Source: an uncultured Oscillospiraceae bacterium
GTDB taxonomy: Bacteria > Bacillota > Clostridia > Oscillospirales > Oscillospiraceae
DNA length: 62,192 bases
Direction: 5' to 3'
NCBI GenBank assembly: GCA_947632155.1
Contig: CANROF010000008.1
Coordinates: 1-62,192 of the forward strand
Part shown: in pieces, positions 58,523 to 62,192 of the stretch
Numbering within the stretch: position 1 is the first letter of the stretch
How the letters are laid out: every line of letters starts with the position of its first letter
Translations under genes and position numbers: made by a program
The notes under the pieces: model-generated
What the model was told of the DNA's origin: nothing
Database searches by the model: none
What the model saw: the letters and a program-made list of their open reading frames with translations, nothing else

Positions 58523-59395
58523 TCAGCTATTTCTCACCGCCAGCAGGTCCGCCAGGGCCTCGAAAAACGATGTATCGGGGAATTTCCCGCGAATGCTCGC
58601 CGCCGCTTGCCCGCTCTCACTCATGACAGCCCGCTCCGCCTCCTGGATGCCGAGAGTAGAGGCGTAGGTGGGCTTATTGTTGTGCTCGTCGGAGCCTATG
58701 TCCTTGCCCAGGGCCTCCGGGGTGGAGATGACGTCCAGGATGTCGTCCCGTATCTGGAACGCCCGGGCCAGGTGGAGGCCGTAGTCCTCCGCGGCGGAGA
58801 GCTCCTCCCCGTCCCCGCCGGCGGCGATGACGCCCACGGCGCAGGCGGCCCGGAGCATGGCGCCGGTCTTTAAGTCGTTGATGAGGGTCAGGCCCGGAAG
58901 GCTCCGGTCCGAGTCCTCCGCCGTGTCCAGCTCCTGCCCGCCGCACATCCCCGCCGCCCCGGCCGAGGAGGCCAGATACCGGGTCGCCCGGACCACCCTC
59001 TCCGGCGGGAGAGGCGCGGACGCCGCCAGCTCAAAGGCCGCCGCCTGGAGGGCGTCACCGGCGATGAGGGCCCGGCCCTGGCCGTAGACCGTGTGGTTGG
59101 TGGGCTTGCCCCGGCGCAGGCTGTCGTCGTCCATGCAGGGCAGGTCATCGTGGATGAGGGAATAGGTGTGTATGAGCTCCGCCGCCAGCGCCAGCGGCAT
59201 GGCCTTTTCCGGCTCTCCCCCGGCGGCGGCGCAGAATTTCAGCGTCAGAATGGGCCGCAGGCGCTTGCCCCCCGCCAAAAGGGAGTAGCGCATGGCCTCC
59301 GTGAGCCGCCCGTAGGGGGCCTCCCCGGTGAAAAGCCCGGAGAGGGCCCGGTCCACCCGGGCCTTCCATTCGTCAAGCTCCCGCGAAAGCTCCAT
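58523..59395 (-). CDS. ispA: Polyprenyl (farnesyl/geranyl) diphosphate synthase
   Basis: 290 residues from ATG 59395, overlapping the xseB stop (TGATG); a GTG 3 bp upstream is less likely. First aspartate motif in LIHDDLPCMDDDSLRRGKPT, GGKRLRP upstream, second aspartate motif in FQIRDDILDVISTPEALGKD. It condenses isopentenyl diphosphate units from the MEP pathway (dxs in the same operon). Confidence 0.96.
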   Translation of the reverse strand: MELSRELDEWKARVDRALSGLFTGEAPYGRLTEAMRYSLLAGGKRLRPILTLKFCAAAGGEPEKAMPLALAAELIHTYSLIHDDLPCMDDDSLRRGKPTNHTVYGQGRALIAGDALQAAAFELAASAPLPPERVVRATRYLASSAGAAGMCGGQELDTAEDSDRSLPGLTLINDLKTGAMLRAACAVGVIAAGGDGEELSAAEDYGLHLARAFQIRDDILDVISTPEALGKDIGSDEHNNKPTYASTLGIQEAERAVMSESGQAAASIRGKFPDTSFFEALADLLAVRNS

Positions 59396-59628
59396 CACTC
59401 CGCCTCCTCAAAGGGCGCCTCCTCCGGCGCGCCGTCGGGGCCCCGGCGGAGCTTCACCACCTTCTGTTCGGCGTCGTCCAGGGTCTTTCCGCAGCTCTTT
59501 ATGAGCTTCGTGCCCTCCTCGAAGAGCGTCAGCGCCTCCTCTAAGGGCCTGTCGCCCCGCTCCAGCGTCTTCACGATCTCGTCAAGGCGGGCGATGCTCT
59601 CCTCAAACGTCAATTTCTTCGCGGCCAT
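59395..59628 (-). CDS. xseB: Exodeoxyribonuclease VII small subunit
   Basis: 77 residues, one long helical hairpin with the family core FEESIARLDEIVKTLERGDR and ALTLFEEGTKLIKSC. Overlaps xseA by 26 bp and ispA by three bases. Partner of XseA in single-strand DNA degradation. Confidence 0.96.
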   Translation of the reverse strand: MAAKKLTFEESIARLDEIVKTLERGDRPLEEALTLFEEGTKLIKSCGKTLDDAEQKVVKLRRGPDGAPEEAPFEEAE

Positions 59629-60832
59629 AGGCCACCTCCTTCAGGACGCGGCAGCTAAGCTCGTCCTTTTGCAGTCGTATTTTGATCATGTCCCCGTGGG
59701 ATACGTCGGCGGCGGACCGGATGACCCGGCCGTCCTCCCGGGCGGCGATGGCGTAGCCCCGCCCCAGGACCTTCAGGGGGCTCATGGCGTCCAGCTTCCC
59801 GGCGAGCTCCGCGTACCGGCGGCGCTGGGCCGCCACGGCGGCGGCGGTGAGGCCGGCTATCTTCTCCCCCCGGGCGTCCAGGGCCAGGCGGCACTCGTCG
59901 ATGTAATTTTTGGGGTCCTGCAGGACCCTGGCTCCCGCCAGGCTCTCCAGCCGCTCCCGGGCCTGCCGGAGGCGCTTTTCCACCGCCGTCAGCGCCCGCT
60001 CCATGGCCCCGTCCGTGAAATCCCGAAGCTCCCGAATGTCCGGAGCCGCCAGCTCCGCGGCGTTGGAGGGCGTGGCGGCCCTGAGGTCCGCCACGAAATC
60101 GGCGATGGTGAAGTCCGGCTCGTGGCCCACGCCGGAGATGACGGGGATGGAGCAGTCGTAGATGGCCCTGGCCACCCGCTCGTCGTTGAAGCACCACAGG
60201 TCCTCCATGCTCCCGCCGCCCCGGCCCACGATGAGCAGGTCCGCCACTTTCCATTTGTCGGCATAGCGGATGGCCGCCGCGATCTCCGGCGGCGCCTCCT
60301 CCCCCTGGACCCGGACGGGCAGCAGCAGGACCTTGGCCACGGGCCAGCGCTTGCGCAGCACCCGGATGATGTCGTGGACCGCCGCCCCGGCGGAGCTGGT
60401 GACCACGCCGATGCGCATGGGGCAGGGCGGGATGGGCTTTTTGTGGGCCGGGTCGAAAAGGCCCTCCTTATAAAGCCGCTCCTTGAGCTGCTCGAAGGCC
60501 ACCGCCAGGTCCCCCACCCCGTCGGGGGTGAGGGCGTTGACGTAGAGCTGATACGCCCCGTCCCGGGGGTAGACCGTCACCCGCCCCAGGGCGATGACCT
60601 TCATCCCGTCCCGGGGGCGGAACCTCAGCCGCGCGGCGGAGGACTTGAACATCACGCATTTAAGCGCCCCGCCGGCGTCCTTCATGGTGAAGTAGTGGTG
60701 TCCGGAGGGGTAGACCTTGTAATTTGAAAGCTCCCCCCGCACGTAAATATTGCTGAGCCTGGGCATGGAGTCGAAAACGTTCTTCAAATACTCGTTGAGC
60801 TCCGTGACGGAGAGGATACTGGCGTTATCCAA
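59603..60832 (-). CDS. xseA: Exodeoxyribonuclease VII large subunit
   Basis: 409 residues. N-terminal OB fold (LSVTELNEYLKNVFDSMPRL, then YVRGELSNYKVYPSGHHYF), catalytic domain with GVVTSSAGAAVHDIIRVL, VGRGGGSMEDLWCFND and SGVGHEPDFTIADFVADLRA, and a helical C-terminus. Cuts single-stranded DNA from both ends. Overlaps the TsaD-like gene by 8 bp. Confidence 0.96.
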   Translation of the reverse strand: MDNASILSVTELNEYLKNVFDSMPRLSNIYVRGELSNYKVYPSGHHYFTMKDAGGALKCVMFKSSAARLRFRPRDGMKVIALGRVTVYPRDGAYQLYVNALTPDGVGDLAVAFEQLKERLYKEGLFDPAHKKPIPPCPMRIGVVTSSAGAAVHDIIRVLRKRWPVAKVLLLPVRVQGEEAPPEIAAAIRYADKWKVADLLIVGRGGGSMEDLWCFNDERVARAIYDCSIPVISGVGHEPDFTIADFVADLRAATPSNAAELAAPDIRELRDFTDGAMERALTAVEKRLRQARERLESLAGARVLQDPKNYIDECRLALDARGEKIAGLTAAAVAAQRRRYAELAGKLDAMSPLKVLGRGYAIAAREDGRVIRSAADVSHGDMIKIRLQKDELSCRVLKEVAYGREEIDV

Positions 60833-61745
60833 GGGCCGTCACCGCCCTCCAGGTGAGAATCGCCGTGCCCATGGCGTTGTCGGTGGAATAGCGGGGCTGG
60901 GCAAAGACGCCCTCCGGCGTCATCTCCCGCAGGAGGCTGTTGGAGGCCACGCCGCCGGAGTAGAGCACCGGCAGGTCCCCGCAGCGCCTTTTGGCCTCCT
61001 CCGTGGCCTGGTGTACGGCGCGGACCACGGACGCCAGGGCGAAATACGCGATCTCGGCGTCCGGTCCTCCCCGCTCCTTCATCTCCTTCATCTTGTGCTC
61101 CACCCCGGAGAGGGAGAAGAAGCACCCGTCCTTTTTGGGGAGATACGAGGCTTTCTCACGCGCCTCCCGGGAAAGGGCGTCCAGGGCCTTTCCCGCGGGG
61201 AACTGAAGCCCCAGGAGCCTGCCCGTGCGGTCGATGAGCTGCCCCGCGGACACGTCCCGGGTGCCGCCCAGGATCTCGCACCGCACGGCCGCGCCCTCCG
61301 GCCGGACGTAAAGAAGCTCCGTGGTCCCGCCGGACAGGTGCCAGGCAAGGTGGGGCGTCTCCAGGAGCTCCATGCGGCCGGCCGACCACGCGGCGGCGGC
61401 GATGTGCCCCTGCTGGTGGGAAAAACCGAAATACGGGACCTTTAAAACGTGCGCCAGGGCCCTGGCCTCCGCCACCCCGGCCAAAAAGCAGGGCATATAG
61501 GAGCCCTCCACCTCCCGGGGCGTCTCCGAGGCGCCCACGGCCACGATTTGGCCGTCCACGGGGAGGGCCTCCACGATCTCCGGAAGTCTGCGGACATGCG
61601 AAAAAAGGGCGTCCGACTGGCGAAGGCCCAGCTCCCCGGGCGCGACGTCCAGCAGGCGTCCCGAATTGACACCGCCCTCCCCGTCGAATACGGCGCAGGA
61701 GGTGGTGTAGTTGGATGTGTCAAAGGCAAGAACGCAGCTACTCAT
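60825..61745 (-). CDS. TsaD/Kae1-like protein (peptidase M22 paralogue)
   Basis: 306 residues from ATG 61745 (MSSCVLAFDTSNYTTSCAVF), overlapping nusB by ATGA. ASKHA fold with HQQGHIAAA in place of the TsaD HLEGH motif (the two metal histidines kept), HLSGGTTELLYV and YSGGVASNSLLRE. True TsaD makes threonylcarbamoyl-adenosine in tRNA and is usually about 340 residues; the sequence here is shorter and divergent. Clostridia often carry such a second copy in this operon. Its own reaction is not known. Confidence 0.82.
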   Translation of the reverse strand: MSSCVLAFDTSNYTTSCAVFDGEGGVNSGRLLDVAPGELGLRQSDALFSHVRRLPEIVEALPVDGQIVAVGASETPREVEGSYMPCFLAGVAEARALAHVLKVPYFGFSHQQGHIAAAAWSAGRMELLETPHLAWHLSGGTTELLYVRPEGAAVRCEILGGTRDVSAGQLIDRTGRLLGLQFPAGKALDALSREAREKASYLPKKDGCFFSLSGVEHKMKEMKERGGPDAEIAYFALASVVRAVHQATEEAKRRCGDLPVLYSGGVASNSLLREMTPEGVFAQPRYSTDNAMGTAILTWRAVTALG

Positions 61746-62191
61746 ACCGTCAGCTCTTCCCTCACGAAGGAGCCGAGGACGCCGTTTATAAAGGCCACCG
61801 TCTCCGGCTCGTCGTATTTTTTCGCGATCTCCACGGCGTCGTTGATGGCCGCGCCGTTGGGAATCTCGGGCATGTACAGAATCTCGTACATGGCGGTCTT
61901 GATGACGGCCAGGGCCGTCCGGGATATGCGCCCGAACCGCCAGCCCCTTGCGTACTTCTCGACGTAGGAATCGAGCTCGGCGGAGTGCTCGCCGATGCCC
62001 ATCACCAGCTTTTCGATGTACTCCCGGTGGTTGTCCTGGGGGCGGGAGGCGTAGAGCTTGTCCTCCGGCGCCAGGGACTCGTAGTAGTCCCCGGCAAAGA
62101 AGTGGTCCAGGACCTCTCTCGCGTCGCACTCCCGGCTGGAGATCTCAAAGCAAAGCCGCACGGCGATCTCCCGCGCTTCCGATCTGTTCAT
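61742..62191 (-). CDS. nusB: Transcription antitermination factor NusB
   Basis: 149 residues, complete, with ATG 62191 two bases from the window edge. All-helical RNA-binding protein with EIAVRLCFEISSR at the start and ILYMPEIPNGAAINDAVEIA, then KKYDEPETVAFINGVLG near the end. Acts with NusE on boxA RNA in rRNA operons. First visible gene of the minus-strand operon that runs to argR. Confidence 0.96.
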   Translation of the reverse strand: MNRSEAREIAVRLCFEISSRECDAREVLDHFFAGDYYESLAPEDKLYASRPQDNHREYIEKLVMGIGEHSAELDSYVEKYARGWRFGRISRTALAVIKTAMYEILYMPEIPNGAAINDAVEIAKKYDEPETVAFINGVLGSFVREELTV

Positions 62192-62192
62192 A

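Overview
The window reads as a chromosomal segment of a high-GC anaerobic member of the Clostridia, most likely an Oscillospirales/Christensenellales-type gut bacterium. Grounds: strong Shine-Dalgarno sites, consensus sigma-A promoters (TTGACA-17-TATAAT), Firmicutes-style operons (ylxM-ffh; nusB...xseA-xseB-ispA-OLE RNA-oapA-dxs-tlyA-nadK-argR), a lipoprotein substrate-binding protein, and many carbohydrate-active enzymes without signal peptides. The taxonomic placement is inference.

Layout. 1-730: a copy of a structured repeat (family A) and the 5' remnant of a metallo-beta-lactamase-fold gene broken by two nested hairpin elements (family M). 732-3067: a MATE efflux gene followed by a LysR regulator. 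3068-3777: non-coding, with a perfect promoter, three copies of a TTATAACGCGAT motif and a second family-A copy. 3778-34522: a catabolic island of about 31 kb. It holds two large GH106-like proteins, an orphan sugar-binding lipoprotein with its AraC regulator, GH140 (apiosidase family), two GH42, GH78, an SGNH/sialate-esterase-like protein, GH29, a set of BKACE + DUF1537 kinase + GH127 + Asp/Glu-racemase-like, a GH43/GH117-like propeller, a sialidase-fold protein, L-fucose isomerase, a DapA/NanA-type aldolase and an IclR regulator. None of the glycosidases shows a signal peptide, so imported oligosaccharides or glycosides are probably cut in the cytoplasm. The sugars implied (rhamnose, apiose, L-arabinofuranose, fucose, galactose, perhaps an ulosonic acid) fit rhamnogalacturonan-II fragments or apiose/rhamnose-bearing plant glycosides.

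34707-36084: a small operon of a flavodoxin, a zinc-ribbon protein and two unknown small proteins. 36279-43637: a 2452-residue cyclic beta-1,2-glucan synthase-like protein. 43774-49362: ylxM-ffh, rpsP-khpA, an XRE regulator, rimM-trmD and an M29 aminopeptidase. 49597-52814: a secreted repeat-domain protein and cinA. 53081-62191 (minus strand): nusB, a TsaD-like paralogue, xseA, xseB, ispA, an OLE RNA gene (about 57840-58467), oapA, dxs, tlyA, nadK, argR.

The least explained signal is the repeats. Family A is about 200 bp with four stem-loops whose stems differ between copies but stay paired, while the linkers between them are conserved. One copy has a 17-bp target duplication and rewrites the 3' end of a GH42 gene; a very divergent relative sits between the OLE RNA and oapA. 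Family M is a 160-bp hairpin element bounded by ATACTAAT/ATTAGTAT. It is present four times, once nested in itself, and once supplies the stop codon of a gene.
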